DNA from: VXYL01 sp965243175
GTDB taxonomy: Bacteria; Pseudomonadota; Gammaproteobacteria; Pseudomonadales; Azotimanducaceae
DNA: 64,000 bases
Direction: 5' to 3'
Assembly: GCA_965243175.1 (NCBI GenBank)
Contig: OZ251532.1
Coordinates: 1,984,001-2,048,000, forward strand
The first letter of the stretch is position 1; each line of letters starts with the position of its first letter. The position numbers and the translations under genes are program-made. The notes beneath the pieces are model-generated. The model made no database searches. It was not told the origin of the DNA and worked only from the letters and a program-made list of their open reading frames with translations. This document shows positions 43,740-53,681 of this stretch, piece after piece.

Positions 43740-46364
43740 ATGTTTCGCCGCAACCATCCGCATCTGCTCTTCCTTGCGCTCGCTCTGCCGAGCGGGCCCG
43801 TGCCGGCGGCCACGGAGAACGCGGCCGCGGGGGCCATCGAAGAGGTGGTTGTGGTGGCGCGCACCGGCAGCCACATCAAGCGCCATGCCGACTCCCCTTC
43901 GCCCTTGGCCGACTACGACGGCGAGGCGTTGCGCGAGATCGCGGCCAAGGACATCCGCGATCTGGTCGGCGTGCTGCCGATCAACAACGGCGCCGAGAAC
44001 AACTCCGACAACCTGACCCAGAACTACACCGCCGGCACGGCCAACGTGAACTTGCGCGGCCTCGGCGTGGCATCGACGCTCGTGCTCCTGAACGGCCGGC
44101 GGCAGGTGTTCTCCGCCGTGCAGACCGACGACGGGTCCAGCTTCGTGGACTTGGCCGCGCTCGTGCCCCTGCTGGCGATTGAGCGGGTGGAGATCCTCAA
44201 GGACGGCGCATCCGCCATCTACGGTTCGGACGCCGTGGCCGGCGTCGCCAACTTCGTCGCCAAGCGGAACTACGACGGCTTCGAGATCCAAGCCGAATAC
44301 CGCCAGCGAACCGGCAACGGCACGCAGCAGGACGTCAACATCGACGGCGTGGCCGGCGCGACGTTCGGCGACGACGGATCGTTCCTGATCGCCGCGAGCT
44401 ATCTGGATCGATCCAGCCTGGTGCTCGGCGAAGTGGACTGGCTCACCCCGGCCACCAGCGGCTTCGGCAATCCGGGCAGCTTCAACGTGCCGTCGCTCGG
44501 CCGCACGGTGGCGGACCCCGACTGCGCCAGCGCCGGCGGCCTGCTTCAGGAACTGGCGAGCGGCAGCACCATCTGCCGCTTCGACTACGGCCCGCAGATC
44601 ACCGCGGTGCCGGTAGAAGACCGCTTGCAGGGCTACGCCCAGGCGAGGTGGGATTTCTCGGCGGCAACGCAAGTGTGGGCGGAACTCGGCTACGCCAGAA
44701 ACGACATCAGCCGCGAGGTCTCGCCGAGCTTCCCGGTGCTGAACACGCCAGTGGTGCCAGCGCACCATCCGCAAAACCCGTTCGGCGAGGACGTCTTCTT
44801 CCAAGGCCGCCCGTTCGGCGTCGGCCAGCCGACGGAAGTGAACTACTACCAGCACAACACCGTGCGCCTGGCCTTTGGCGCCGAGGGCGAGTTCGCCGAT
44901 TCGCTCTCGTGGGACGTCTCCTACGTCCGCGCCGCGAACGACGCCCTGCTCAACCCGCGCGACGTCATCGCCGCGAACTTCCAGGCCGCCCTGCAAGGCT
45001 ACGGCGGCGACGGCTGCGACACGCGCCCGACCGCAGCGGCGCCAGCGCTCCCCGGCGAAGGCGGCTGCCTGTTCTTCAATCCCTTCGCGAGCGCTCTGGG
45101 CGCGGCACCGGGAGCGCCCGGCCACAACGATCCACGGCTGCGCGAGTTCATCATCGGCGACTATCTGGGCGATGCCGCGTCGGAACTGGCGGTGCTCGAC
45201 GCCAGCCTGTCCGGGTTCTGGGGCGAGCTGCCCGGCGGCCCGGTCGCCTTCGCGGTCGGCGCGCAGCGGCGCGACAAGTCGATCGCCACCAGCTACGACT
45301 CGATAACGCAGCAGGACGGCTTCGCGTTCCTCATCGGCAACGCCAACTTCGGCGGCGAAACCACCGTCCACGCCGCCTACGGCGAGCTCTGGCTGCCGTT
45401 CGCCGAGCGCGTTGAAGCGTCCGCCGCGTTGCGCTTCGAGGACTACGGCGATGGCGTCGGCAGCACCGTGGATCCGAAGGTCACGCTGCTGTTCTCGGCG
45501 TCGCCAACGCTCGCCGTGCGAGCATCGGCCGGCACGTCCTTCCGCGCACCATCGACTTTCCAGACCCAGGGCGCGCAGACCAACTTCGTGAATATCTTGG
45601 ACTTCGACGGCTCGCGTACCTTCGCCGGCCGCCGCACGGTGGGCGATCCGAACTTGCAGCCAGAGACCTCCACCGCCTTCAACGTCGGCGGCACCTGGCA
45701 GCCGCGCCCCGGCATCGAGGTGGATCTCGACTACTGGCGCTACTCGTTCGAAGACGTGCTGCGCAAGGACAACGCGCAGGCCATCGTCGACGCCGACCCG
45801 TTCGACCCGCGCATCGAACGCACCTCCGCCGGCACCATCGCCATCGTCAACGTGGCCTTCATCAACGCCGACGCCATCGACACCAACGGCATCGACTTCG
45901 GCGCCCGGGCCGAGTTCCAGACCCGCTGGGGACTCTTCGCGCCGTTCGTCGAAGGGGCGCTGATGCTCTCCTACGACGTCACCAACGCCGGCACGCGCAT
46001 CGACGGCCTGGGCCGCCTGAACCGCGCCAACGTCGGCGCCCCGAACCAGCGCTTGAAGGCGAACGTCGGCGCCCGCCTGCAACGCGGCAGAGTCACCGCC
46101 AATGCGCTGCTGCGCCACGTTGGCGGCTACGAGGACGATGGCGGCGCGAGCATCGATCCGTTCACCACCTGGGATATGAACCTTGCCGTGGACCTCGGCC
46201 CCATGCTCCGTTCCGGCTCGTCCACCACGGTGCGCCTCGGCGTGATCAACCTGACCGCCGAACCGCCGCCGTTCGTCAATGTCGCCGGCAGCTACGACGT
46301 GCGCTCGGCGGACCCGCGCGGCCGTCGCGTCTTCGTTCGCTTGGAGTCGAAGTTCGGCGGCTGA
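43740..46364 (+). CDS. TonB-dependent outer-membrane receptor
   Basis: An 874-aa receptor with a cleavable signal peptide (LLFLALALPSGPVPA) and a plug domain that includes the TonB-box-like EEVVVVARTGS near residue 34. The plug has LVLLNGRRQVF near residue 115 and VEILKDGASAIYGSDAVAGV near residue 150. The rest is a beta-barrel of about 22 strands. This is the subtype common in marine gammaproteobacteria for large organic substrates. The last strand ends FVRLESKFGG. It is convergent with smpB (five bases between stops). Substrate unknown. Confidence 0.9.
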   Translation: MFRRNHPHLLFLALALPSGPVPAATENAAAGAIEEVVVVARTGSHIKRHADSPSPLADYDGEALREIAAKDIRDLVGVLPINNGAENNSDNLTQNYTAGTANVNLRGLGVASTLVLLNGRRQVFSAVQTDDGSSFVDLAALVPLLAIERVEILKDGASAIYGSDAVAGVANFVAKRNYDGFEIQAEYRQRTGNGTQQDVNIDGVAGATFGDDGSFLIAASYLDRSSLVLGEVDWLTPATSGFGNPGSFNVPSLGRTVADPDCASAGGLLQELASGSTICRFDYGPQITAVPVEDRLQGYAQARWDFSAATQVWAELGYARNDISREVSPSFPVLNTPVVPAHHPQNPFGEDVFFQGRPFGVGQPTEVNYYQHNTVRLAFGAEGEFADSLSWDVSYVRAANDALLNPRDVIAANFQAALQGYGGDGCDTRPTAAAPALPGEGGCLFFNPFASALGAAPGAPGHNDPRLREFIIGDYLGDAASELAVLDASLSGFWGELPGGPVAFAVGAQRRDKSIATSYDSITQQDGFAFLIGNANFGGETTVHAAYGELWLPFAERVEASAALRFEDYGDGVGSTVDPKVTLLFSASPTLAVRASAGTSFRAPSTFQTQGAQTNFVNILDFDGSRTFAGRRTVGDPNLQPETSTAFNVGGTWQPRPGIEVDLDYWRYSFEDVLRKDNAQAIVDADPFDPRIERTSAGTIAIVNVAFINADAIDTNGIDFGARAEFQTRWGLFAPFVEGALMLSYDVTNAGTRIDGLGRLNRANVGAPNQRLKANVGARLQRGRVTANALLRHVGGYEDDGGASIDPFTTWDMNLAVDLGPMLRSGSSTTVRLGVINLTAEPPPFVNVAGSYDVRSADPRGRRVFVRLESKFGG

Positions 46365-46369
46365 CCCGC

Positions 46370-46846
46370 CTAAGTGCGCGCCTGCTTCGCCTGCCGCCCT
46401 TGGTCGCGCTTCCACTCGCGCTCGCGGATGCTGGCGCGCTTGTCGTGCGTCTTCTTGCCCTTGCCGAGGGCGATCTCGCACTTCACGTTGACGCCCTTCC
46501 AATAGAGCGCGGTGGCGACGCAGGCTTGGCCGCGCGCCTCCACCGCGCTGAAGATGCGCGAGATTTCCTTGGCGTTGAGCAGCAGCTTGCGGGTGCGCTG
46601 GGGATCGGCCTGCACATGGGTCGATGCGCTCGCCAGCGGCGCCACGCGGGCGCCGAGCAGCCACGCCTCGCCGTCGCGGACCAGCACGTAGCTGTCCGCC
46701 AGTTCCGCCCGGTTGGCGCGGATGCTCTTCACTTCCCAGCCTTCGAGGACGATGCCCGCCTCGAAGCGCTGCCCCAACTCGTAGTCGAAGCGGGCGCGTC
46801 GATTGACGGCGATGTCGTTGCGCGGCGGCTGTTTTCGCGTTGCCAT
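46370..46846 (-). CDS. smpB: SsrA-binding protein SmpB
   Basis: A 158-aa SmpB that brings tmRNA to stalled ribosomes. Family features are NRRARFDYELGQRFEAGIVL near residue 15, EVKSIRANRAELADSYV near residue 38, and the basic C-terminal tail GKGKKTHDKRASIREREWKR. The start ATG at 46846 matches the family; longer upstream codons overlap the transporter promoter. No ssrA gene is visible nearby. Confidence 0.96.
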   Translation of the reverse strand: MATRKQPPRNDIAVNRRARFDYELGQRFEAGIVLEGWEVKSIRANRAELADSYVLVRDGEAWLLGARVAPLASASTHVQADPQRTRKLLLNAKEISRIFSAVEARGQACVATALYWKGVNVKCEIALGKGKKTHDKRASIREREWKRDQGRQAKQART

Positions 46847-46943
46847 GCGGCGATTATAGGCGGCCAGCAACGTACGCTGCGTTCGTTGGCTTGGCGGGAC
46901 GGCGGCATTTAGAATCGGGCGCAACCGGGTGGGGAGAACGCGC

Positions 46944-48323
46944 ATGGCGAACGACGTATCCAGGCACGGCATGTGGTCGAGCCGACTGCTGTTCGTGCTC
47001 GCGGCGGCGGGTTCCGCGGTCGGCCTCGGCAACATCTGGAAGTTCCCCTACATCACCGGCGAGAACGGCGGCGGCGCGTTCGTCGTCGTCTATCTGCTGT
47101 GCATCGCGCTGATCGGCGTGCCGGTGATGATGGCCGAAGTGCTGCTCGGGCGCGCCGGGCGGCAAAGCCCCATCAACACCATGCGGGCGCTGGTCGAACG
47201 CAGCGGCGGCCATGCCGCGTGGACCGCCATCGGCTGGCTGGGCGTGGTCGCGGGATTCCTCATCCTTTCCTTCTACGCCGTGATCGCCGGCTGGGCCTTC
47301 TACTACGTGGTGCGCCTCGCCAAGGGCGAGTTCGACGGCGCCGACGGCACGATGGCGAGCGCCGCGTTCAACGACTTCCTCGCCGATCCGTGGGGCCTGC
47401 TGCTGTGGCACACCGCGTTCATGGCAGTCACCGTCTTCATCATCGCTCGCGGGGTCGCCGGGGGACTGGAAATGGCGGTGCGCTGGCTGATGCCGCTCTT
47501 GTTCGCGCTGCTGATCGGCCTGGTCTGCTACGCCGCCATCTACGGCGACTTCGCGGCCGGGGCCGGCTTCCTGTTCAGCTTCGATCTGGGCAACCTCACC
47601 GCCGCCGGCACGTTGACCGCGCTGGGCCATGCCTTCTTTACGTTGAGCCTCGGCATGGGGGCGATCATGGCCTACGGCGCCTACGTACCGGGGCGGACGT
47701 CCATCACCAGCACGGTGGCGACCATCGCCGTTCTGGACACCGTGGTCGCGTTGGCGGTGGGCCTGGCCATCTTCCCCATCGTCTTCGCCACCCCCGGCTT
47801 GGAACCGGGAGAAGGGCCGGGCCTGCTTTTCGTCACCGTGCCGGTGGCCTTCGGCAGCCTGCCCTTGGGGGCGCTGGTGGGCGCGATCTTCTTCATCCTC
47901 GTCAGCTTCGCGGCGGTGACCTCCGCCATCTCGCTCACCGAACCGGCGTTGGCGTTTCTGGTGGAGGAGTACAACGCCAAGCGCTCCCGCGTCGCCATCA
48001 CGATCGGCGCCGGATGCTGGCTGCTCGGCATCGGCAGCGCGCTCTCCTTCAATGCCTGGGCCGAGTACCAAGTCTTCGGCATGACCTTCTTCGATTTGGT
48101 CGACAACGTCTCCGGGAAGATCATGCTGCCGCTCGGCGGCTTGCTGATCGCGCTGTTCGCCGGCTGGGTGTTGACGAAGGACGTCGTGCGCGAGCAGCTG
48201 AACTTCGCCGCGGACTGGCAGTGGCAGCTGTGGACCGTGACCATCCGCTTCGTCGCGCCCGTTGGCGTCGTCGTGGTCTTCAGCCACACGATCTACGACT
48301 TCTTCACTGCAATGATCGGCTGA
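46944..48323 (+). CDS. Sodium-dependent transporter (NSS/SNF family)
   Basis: A 459-aa neurotransmitter:sodium-symporter-family protein related to LeuT and MhsT. TM1 has AAAGSAVGLGNIWKFPYITG near residue 20, which carries the Na+ and substrate-site residues, and TM6 to TM8 carry FFTLSLGMGAIMAYGAYVP near residue 230. Eleven to twelve hydrophobic segments are visible. It probably imports an amino acid or amine with Na+. The ATG at 46944 follows GGGGAG at an ideal spacing. It is convergent with the ankyrin gene. Confidence 0.9.
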   Translation: MANDVSRHGMWSSRLLFVLAAAGSAVGLGNIWKFPYITGENGGGAFVVVYLLCIALIGVPVMMAEVLLGRAGRQSPINTMRALVERSGGHAAWTAIGWLGVVAGFLILSFYAVIAGWAFYYVVRLAKGEFDGADGTMASAAFNDFLADPWGLLLWHTAFMAVTVFIIARGVAGGLEMAVRWLMPLLFALLIGLVCYAAIYGDFAAGAGFLFSFDLGNLTAAGTLTALGHAFFTLSLGMGAIMAYGAYVPGRTSITSTVATIAVLDTVVALAVGLAIFPIVFATPGLEPGEGPGLLFVTVPVAFGSLPLGALVGAIFFILVSFAAVTSAISLTEPALAFLVEEYNAKRSRVAITIGAGCWLLGIGSALSFNAWAEYQVFGMTFFDLVDNVSGKIMLPLGGLLIALFAGWVLTKDVVREQLNFAADWQWQLWTVTIRFVAPVGVVVVFSHTIYDFFTAMIG

Positions 48324-48355
48324 CCGCGAACACGCGGACGGAGCGCAAAGCGAAG

Positions 48356-49984
48356 TCAGTCGGCGTTGCTTCCGCCAGCGAGCAGCGCCGCCACGGCAGC
48401 GTGACCACGGCGCTCGGCCCACGCCTTCGGCTGCGCCCAGTCCGGCGTTCCCTCGGCGCTGGCGGGAAAACCACGCGCCAAGGCGAAGCGAACGAACTCC
48501 GCTTGCCCGGCCCGTGCCGCCCAGCCAAGGGGCGTGGAGCGGTACCCCTCGTCGATGCGCCCCGCATCGGCGCCGAACTCCAGAAACAGCTTCGCCGCCT
48601 CGACATCGCCCTTGCTCGCCATGTCGTGCAGCGGCGTCACCTGCTGCCAGTTCGGCAGGTTCGCGTCCATGCCGTGTTCGAGCAGCAGCCGCGCCAAGGG
48701 CGGGCGGCGCCAGAGATAGGTCTGGCAGATCGTCACCACCGCCGGAACGCGCAAGCCCCGCGCAAGCAGCAGCCGCAGCATGTCCTCGTGCCCGGCCGAC
48801 ACGCCCATCGTGAAGCCTTCGGCGGCGCGGGCGGCATCGAAGAGTTCGGGCTTGGCGTCCAGCAGCGCGGCAACGACGTCGATGTTGCCCTCGAAGAAAT
48901 GCTGCATGAGCGGCACGCGGCCGCCGTGCCGCAGCATCAGCGCCCGCATCGCCGCATCCTTCGCGGAACCGGTCGGCGTGCCTGAGGACTCCATCTCCGC
49001 ATTGGGATCGGCGCCAGCCGCAAGCAGGCGTTCGGCGATGCGCCGATGGCCGAAGTGCGACGCCGCCCACAGCGCATGGCCGCGCGGACAGTTGGGACCT
49101 TCGGGCAGATTCGGGTCCGCGCCGGCGTCGAGCAGCAGGTCGACAATCGCCGCGTAATCGCGTTCCGCGGCGGCCGAGAGCGGACGCTTGCCGCCGGGTT
49201 CCACTGCGTTGGCGAGCGTCGAGTCGCTGCGCAGCAGTTCGCGAACGCGGTCTTCGTCGCCAAGGGCGGCGGCGATGGTGATCGAGTAGTCGGCGCCGTG
49301 CGCCAGCAAGCGGGATGCGTTCGCGTAGTCGTTGCGCTGCCGCCAGTACGGGTGATGCCAAAGCGCCAGCGCGATGGGCCGGAAGCCGTAGCCGCCGAGC
49401 CGGTCGTCGCTGCTGAAACCGTGCGCGTCCACCTCGGCGCCGCGGCGCACGAGCAGGTCGATCATGTCGCAGTTGCCAGCCTCCACCGCGTAGTGGAGCG
49501 GGCGCCGCCCCAGCGCGTCGCCGCGGTTCACGAGGCTGCGGTCGTCGTCGAGCATCCGTTCCACGGCTGCGGTCGCGCCCTCGGCCACGGCTTCGTGCAG
49601 CGGATGCGTCGTGCCGTCGGACGCGGCGCGCTTCCGCAGTTCCTCGCGCAGGTAGGCCGCGACGGCCACATGCCCTCGGTCGAGCGCCACTTGCCGCAGC
49701 GTCTCCTGACCGTACAGCGTGCGCCCGAAGAGGTCGGCACCGTGGGCGAGCAGCAAGCGCACCGCGTCGAGATGTCCCTCGCGCACGGCGAAGTGCAGCG
49801 GCGGCGCATACCAGAACTCGGCCTTGGCGAGAGTTGGTTCGCGTTCCAGCAGACGCCGCAGCGCCGGCAAATCTCCATCCCGGGCCGCGACGAGGACCGC
49901 CCAAACGTCCTCGCCGCGCCAATGGCCGGTCCAATCCCGGGTGCCGGGTGCCAGTTCCGGCGGTCGCAGCAGTTGCGGACTCAC
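48356..49984 (-). CDS. Ankyrin-repeat protein
   Basis: A 542-aa protein built almost wholly of ankyrin repeats. Clear units are APPLHFAVREGHLDAVRLLL near residue 60, HPLHEAVAEGATAAVERML near residue 126, RRPLHYAVEAGNCDMIDLLV near residue 159, RPLSAAAERDYAAIVDLLLD near residue 265 and TPLHDMASKGDVEAAKLFLE near residue 440. No signal peptide is seen. It would act by protein-protein binding. Ankyrin proteins are frequent in host-associated bacteria, but a role in symbiosis here is only a possibility. Confidence 0.88.
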   Translation of the reverse strand: MSPQLLRPPELAPGTRDWTGHWRGEDVWAVLVAARDGDLPALRRLLEREPTLAKAEFWYAPPLHFAVREGHLDAVRLLLAHGADLFGRTLYGQETLRQVALDRGHVAVAAYLREELRKRAASDGTTHPLHEAVAEGATAAVERMLDDDRSLVNRGDALGRRPLHYAVEAGNCDMIDLLVRRGAEVDAHGFSSDDRLGGYGFRPIALALWHHPYWRQRNDYANASRLLAHGADYSITIAAALGDEDRVRELLRSDSTLANAVEPGGKRPLSAAAERDYAAIVDLLLDAGADPNLPEGPNCPRGHALWAASHFGHRRIAERLLAAGADPNAEMESSGTPTGSAKDAAMRALMLRHGGRVPLMQHFFEGNIDVVAALLDAKPELFDAARAAEGFTMGVSAGHEDMLRLLLARGLRVPAVVTICQTYLWRRPPLARLLLEHGMDANLPNWQQVTPLHDMASKGDVEAAKLFLEFGADAGRIDEGYRSTPLGWAARAGQAEFVRFALARGFPASAEGTPDWAQPKAWAERRGHAAVAALLAGGSNAD

Positions 49985-50002
49985 CCGAAGCGCCGTTCTC
50001 TA

Positions 50003-50500
50003 TCAGCGCCGTTTGCGCCGGCTCGCCAGCGAGACGACGTTGCCGAGCACCTTGCCGCGTTTCGACGGCACCTGGGCCGCGAGGTGCGCTGGCCGCAGCG
50101 CCAACTCCCACGTCCACGTGACCTTCGGCGTCTTGGCGAAGCCGCGCAGGCCGCGCGAATCCGGCAACGCGAACAGCGCGCAGGAGACGTGGATGTCGCC
50201 GGATTCGTTCCACAGCAGCGCCAGATGCGGTTCGCTTTCCAGCTTGGCGCTGCCTTCGACTTGGAAGCCGTCGCCGCGCACGGTCACCGCGTAGGTGCCG
50301 AACTCGTCGGCGACGATCCACGCGGAAACCTTGCGCTTGCCGCCGCCGTCGATCTCCAGCTGCGCATCGACGAGGAAGTTCCGTCCCGCCACCGCAGCGT
50401 CCTCGGACACCTTGGCGCGAACCTGGAAGCTAGTGCCGAGCGATTCGTTCGTGGGCCGGAACGAACCGCGCCCAAGCCAGTCTCCGGGTTCGAGGATCAC
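50003..50500 (-). CDS. Hypothetical protein, beta-rich
   Basis: A 165-aa protein I do not recognise. The alternating pattern (FQVRAKVSEDA, GRNFLVDAQLEIDG, KVSAWIVADEFGTYAVTVRG, PHLALLWNESGDIHVSCALF) predicts a beta-barrel or lipocalin-like fold, and the tail KRGKVLGNVVSLASRRKRR is strongly basic. No signal peptide. It ends 18 bp before the ankyrin gene start and begins 69 bp after the DUF5916 gene stop, so the three may be co-transcribed from the right. Confidence 0.55.
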   Translation of the reverse strand: MILEPGDWLGRGSFRPTNESLGTSFQVRAKVSEDAAVAGRNFLVDAQLEIDGGGKRKVSAWIVADEFGTYAVTVRGDGFQVEGSAKLESEPHLALLWNESGDIHVSCALFALPDSRGLRGFAKTPKVTWTWELALRPAHLAAQVPSKRGKVLGNVVSLASRRKRR

Positions 50501-50569
50501 CGCAGCCGACCTCGAGTGCGCCGCAGACCGTGGCCGCTCAGGCGTCGTTCGAGGCCAGCGCCACGGCGA

Positions 50570-53050
50570 TCAGCTTCCGAACCGATAGCGGAACTTCAAC
50601 ACCAGATTCTCGCCCGTGGTTTCCTCGAAGGTCTCCGCGAACAGGTCGCCGAAGCTTCGATTCACGGCATCCGCGTAGGGCGCGGCGGCGTTCTTCGTGT
50701 ACACCACGAACAGGTCGGAAAGCGGCGCGATCTCCCACCGATAGCGAACCTGCATGTTCATGCGCGAAATCGCGAAGTCGTCGCTTGCCGCGTCCTCCTT
50801 GGCGACCGCCATGAGCGGCCCGGGCGCGTCCCGCAGCCGGTAGAAGCTCTGCTCGTCCGCTTGGATGGCGACCCATTGGAACGCGAACCGCAGCTGCTGC
50901 CGCGCCGTGAAGAAGTAGCTGAAGTCGAAGTTCGGCATCAGCTCGTCGGCGGCGAAGGTGGTGAAGGCGCCGTTCGACTGATGCAGCAGCCACGACTCCC
51001 GATCCACGTAGCGCAGCCCGAGGCCCATCGTCATGCGATCCGTGGGCCGCCAGCGCACGAAGCCCTGGGTGCGCAGATAGACGCCGTCGTCCAGCGGTTC
51101 CTCCTGCCAGCGCTGCCGCACGGAGTACGAGAACCGGCGCGACGAATCGGAGTAGTAGCGCAGTTCCACCTGCCAGACGTCGTCCAGATGGAACATGCCG
51201 TTGCCGAAGCTGCCGCGGTCGTCGTAGTGGGCCGGGCGCAGTTCGCCGCTGAAACGCAGCTGCGAGAGATTGCGCAGCGTCAGCCGTTGATCGAAGGAAA
51301 GCTGCGAGCCGATGACCTTGCCGTCGGTGTTCCACATGCGGTCGAAGCGCATGTAGGCGCGCATGCTGCGGAAGCGGTTCCAGTTCGGGCGCGACACGCG
51401 CATCCGGTAGGCCACGCGCCGGTAGTCGTTGCGGCGCAGATAGCCCATGTCGTTGAGTTGGATGGAATCGTCGAAGGCGTCCAAGGTGAGGTAGTGCGAG
51501 ACGCCCTGGCGCGGCATGTAGCTCAAGTCCAGAAACCCGCCGATGCCGTCTTCGTCGGTGCCGTCGATGTCCGAAGAGACGAACTGCGAACTCGCCCGCA
51601 GCTTGCCGCCGGCACTGATGAACTGCCCGTCCACGGCGTGAACCCGCGCAGTGCGCTGCGGATGCATCATGCTGGTGCTCAGGAAGCCAAGGGCGCGGTA
51701 GCCGCCTTCGCTGCGTTCGTAGAGCATCCGCAAGGCGCCGAAGTCGCGCCCCTCCTGCTGCAGCGTCACAGGAGCGCCGTCGGCGTTGGTGTCGAAAGCG
51801 TTGAAGCGGGCGTCGTCTTCCATGACGCCCAGGAAGCCGAAGCGCAGCGAACCCTGCTGCCCGGTCGCCTTCACCGCGCCGAGCAGGTCCGCTGGCCGCC
51901 CCAGCCCCTCGCTGGCCAGCACCACGCCATCGGGCGTTTCCGGGCGCATGGCCGGTGCGCCCATCCGCCGCGTGTGCAGCAGCGTGGCGTCCGAGGAACT
52001 GCCGAAGGATCCCGACGAACGCCCGCCGGTGGCGAAGACCTCCTGGCCTTCCTGGAAGAACAGCCGCTTCTCCGGGAAGAACGTCTCGTAGTTGCTGAGG
52101 TTCACCACCACGTCGTCCACCTCGACGTTGCCGAAGTCCGGATTCAGCGTGGAGGCGATCTGGATGTTGCTGGACGGTCGCCACAGCAGGTCCACGCCCG
52201 CCTTCGGTTCCACGCCCCCGCCCGCGAAGCGGTCCTGGCTCGCCGACACGTAGGGCGTCACGCTGTACTGCTGGCGCGGGCTGACGTCGCGCAGGCCGAG
52301 CGCCTGGAACTCGGAGAGGAACTTCGGCTTCGTCCACGGCAGCGGCGGCCAGGCGTAGCGTTCGTCCACGTGCGCCACGTTGCGCTGCGCGAAGATGCCG
52401 ATGGTGCGCTCGCCGTCCGCCTTCGGCATGTTCACGAGCGACCACGGAATGAAGTACTCGGCGCTCCACCCCTCGGCGGTGCGGGCGGTCGCCCCCCGCC
52501 AAGCGCCATCCCAGCTCATGCTGTACTGGCGCTCCGGCAGGATGGTGCCGTCCGAGATGCTGTTCCCAAGATTCAGCTGGAACCAGAACCCGTAGCGCCC
52601 TTCGCCGGAAGTGTCCAGCGTGATGGAGAAGTAGTCCCGATTCAGCCACCCTTGATCGCGCCCGCTCAGATGCTCGACCAGCGTATCCGCCCCCTGCACC
52701 ATCTCCGCGCCGAGATAGAAGCCCTTCTCCGTGTAGAACATCCGCACCCGCGTGGGCAGCGAGCCGGGCGCGAGCGTGTCCGGGTCGATCAGACGAAAGT
52801 CGTCATGCACCGCCAGCCCTTCCCAAGCGGCTTCGTCCAGCCGCCCATCGATGTGCATGCGCATCCCGCCATCCCGCTTGGCGAGGGCCACCAGCCCGTT
52901 GGTGCGCACCGAAATCTCGCCGGCAGGCATGGCAGTGGTTGCAGCGTCCGCCGCAGCGAGCGGCGTAAGCAGAAGGAGGAGCATTGCGGCGAATACGGAT
53001 AATCGACTCAAGGCGACAGTCCCATGCGGCGGAAAACGCCAAGCATACAC
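50570..53050 (-). CDS. DUF5916 / CBM9-like outer-membrane protein
   Basis: An 826-aa secreted protein. The N-terminal half contains a CBM9-like carbohydrate- or ligand-binding domain (HIDGRLDEAAWEGL near residue 67 and TEKGFYLGAEM), and the C-terminal half is a DUF5916 beta-barrel with strands ending in aromatic residues (LVLKFRYRFGS at the end). NLSNYETFFPEKRLFFQEG near residue 320 is a family hallmark. The signal peptide LSVFAAMLLLLLTPLAAADA may indicate a start later than the first ATG at 53050. Function unknown; similar proteins are often near TonB receptors. Confidence 0.85.
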   Translation of the reverse strand: MYAWRFPPHGTVALSRLSVFAAMLLLLLTPLAAADAATTAMPAGEISVRTNGLVALAKRDGGMRMHIDGRLDEAAWEGLAVHDDFRLIDPDTLAPGSLPTRVRMFYTEKGFYLGAEMVQGADTLVEHLSGRDQGWLNRDYFSITLDTSGEGRYGFWFQLNLGNSISDGTILPERQYSMSWDGAWRGATARTAEGWSAEYFIPWSLVNMPKADGERTIGIFAQRNVAHVDERYAWPPLPWTKPKFLSEFQALGLRDVSPRQQYSVTPYVSASQDRFAGGGVEPKAGVDLLWRPSSNIQIASTLNPDFGNVEVDDVVVNLSNYETFFPEKRLFFQEGQEVFATGGRSSGSFGSSSDATLLHTRRMGAPAMRPETPDGVVLASEGLGRPADLLGAVKATGQQGSLRFGFLGVMEDDARFNAFDTNADGAPVTLQQEGRDFGALRMLYERSEGGYRALGFLSTSMMHPQRTARVHAVDGQFISAGGKLRASSQFVSSDIDGTDEDGIGGFLDLSYMPRQGVSHYLTLDAFDDSIQLNDMGYLRRNDYRRVAYRMRVSRPNWNRFRSMRAYMRFDRMWNTDGKVIGSQLSFDQRLTLRNLSQLRFSGELRPAHYDDRGSFGNGMFHLDDVWQVELRYYSDSSRRFSYSVRQRWQEEPLDDGVYLRTQGFVRWRPTDRMTMGLGLRYVDRESWLLHQSNGAFTTFAADELMPNFDFSYFFTARQQLRFAFQWVAIQADEQSFYRLRDAPGPLMAVAKEDAASDDFAISRMNMQVRYRWEIAPLSDLFVVYTKNAAAPYADAVNRSFGDLFAETFEETTGENLVLKFRYRFGS

Positions 53051-53155
53051 GGTTCAGCGCCCACGCGAGACGCGGACCGACGCATCGCCGCCGTGGACCT
53101 TTCCGAAAACGTTGCGCGAGGCCACCGGAAAGCGCTAATGTACGGCCCGTTGTTC

Positions 53156-53232
53156 GCTCCGATGGCCAAACTGGATAAGGCATCAGCCTACGAAGCTGGG
53201 GATTGCAGGTTCGAATCCTGCTCGGAGCGCCA
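53156..53232 (+). tRNA. tRNA-Arg (anticodon ACG)
   Basis: Acceptor GCTCCGA pairs with TCGGAGC, the anticodon arm TCAGC/GCTGG encloses CTACGAA (anticodon ACG, read as ICG), the T-arm contains GGTTCGAATCC, and CCA is encoded at 53230-53232. It follows the DUF5916 promoter region; 53051-53155 holds no gene. Confidence 0.95.
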
Positions 53233-53282
53233 CTTCGCGTCGCCACGCCGCCAAGCCTGCCGCGTGGCACCAATACCTCTGC

Positions 53283-53373
53283 GGAGAGGTGGCCGAGCGG
53301 CTGAAGGCGCTCCCCTGCTAAGGGAGTATGGGTCAAAAGCCCATCGAGGGTTCGAATCCCTCCCTCTCCGCCA
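53283..53373 (+). tRNA. tRNA-Ser (anticodon GCT)
   Basis: Acceptor GGAGAGG pairs with CCTCTCC, anticodon arm CTCCC/GGGAG around CTGCTAA (GCT), a long variable arm (TATGGGTCAAAAGCCCATC) as in serine tRNAs, and encoded CCA at 53371-53373. It lies 50 bp after tRNA-Arg, so the two are probably processed from one transcript. Confidence 0.96.
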
Positions 53374-53570
53374 ATCATGCTGGTAACTTGTTGATTATAT
53401 TTTTCTTTTTAGAGATTCTCGATCCATTGTACCGTCTGCTGTTCCTTCCGTTTTGCGACGCGAAAGCCCCGCTGACCAGCCGTTGACATGTCGGCGGGCT
53501 GTCAAACAGAATACGCGGATGGGCTGGGCCGCGATGGTCCGGCGCAGCAGGGTTCGCCCGTGCGCAAGTT
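53374..53570. other. AT-rich intergenic region between tRNA genes
   Basis: The first 60 bp contain T-rich runs (ATTTTTCTTTTTAGAG), a likely end of the tRNA-Arg/Ser transcript, and are much lower in GC than the surroundings. A TTGACA at 53482-53487 could be the -35 of a promoter for tRNA-Gln. No gene is seen. Confidence 0.5.
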
Positions 53571-53645
53571 TGGGGCGTCGCCAAGTGGTAAGGCACCGGG
53601 TTTTGATCCCGGCATTCGCAGGTTCGAATCCTGCCGCCCCAGCCA
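53571..53645 (+). tRNA. tRNA-Gln (anticodon TTG)
   Basis: Acceptor TGGGGCG pairs with CGCCCCA, anticodon arm CCGGG/CCCGG encloses TTTTGAT (TTG), T-arm GGTTCGAATCC, and CCA at 53643-53645. The location just upstream of rplY and pth is a common order in gammaproteobacteria. Confidence 0.96.
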
Positions 53646-53681
53646 ATCATCTTGCCAGTCGAGTCAACTCGGAGCATGCGG

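Noticed and set aside
42690..46664. A 1324-aa open frame on the minus strand
   Set aside because: Most of it is the antisense shadow of the TonB receptor. Only the last 304 codons match a methyltransferase.
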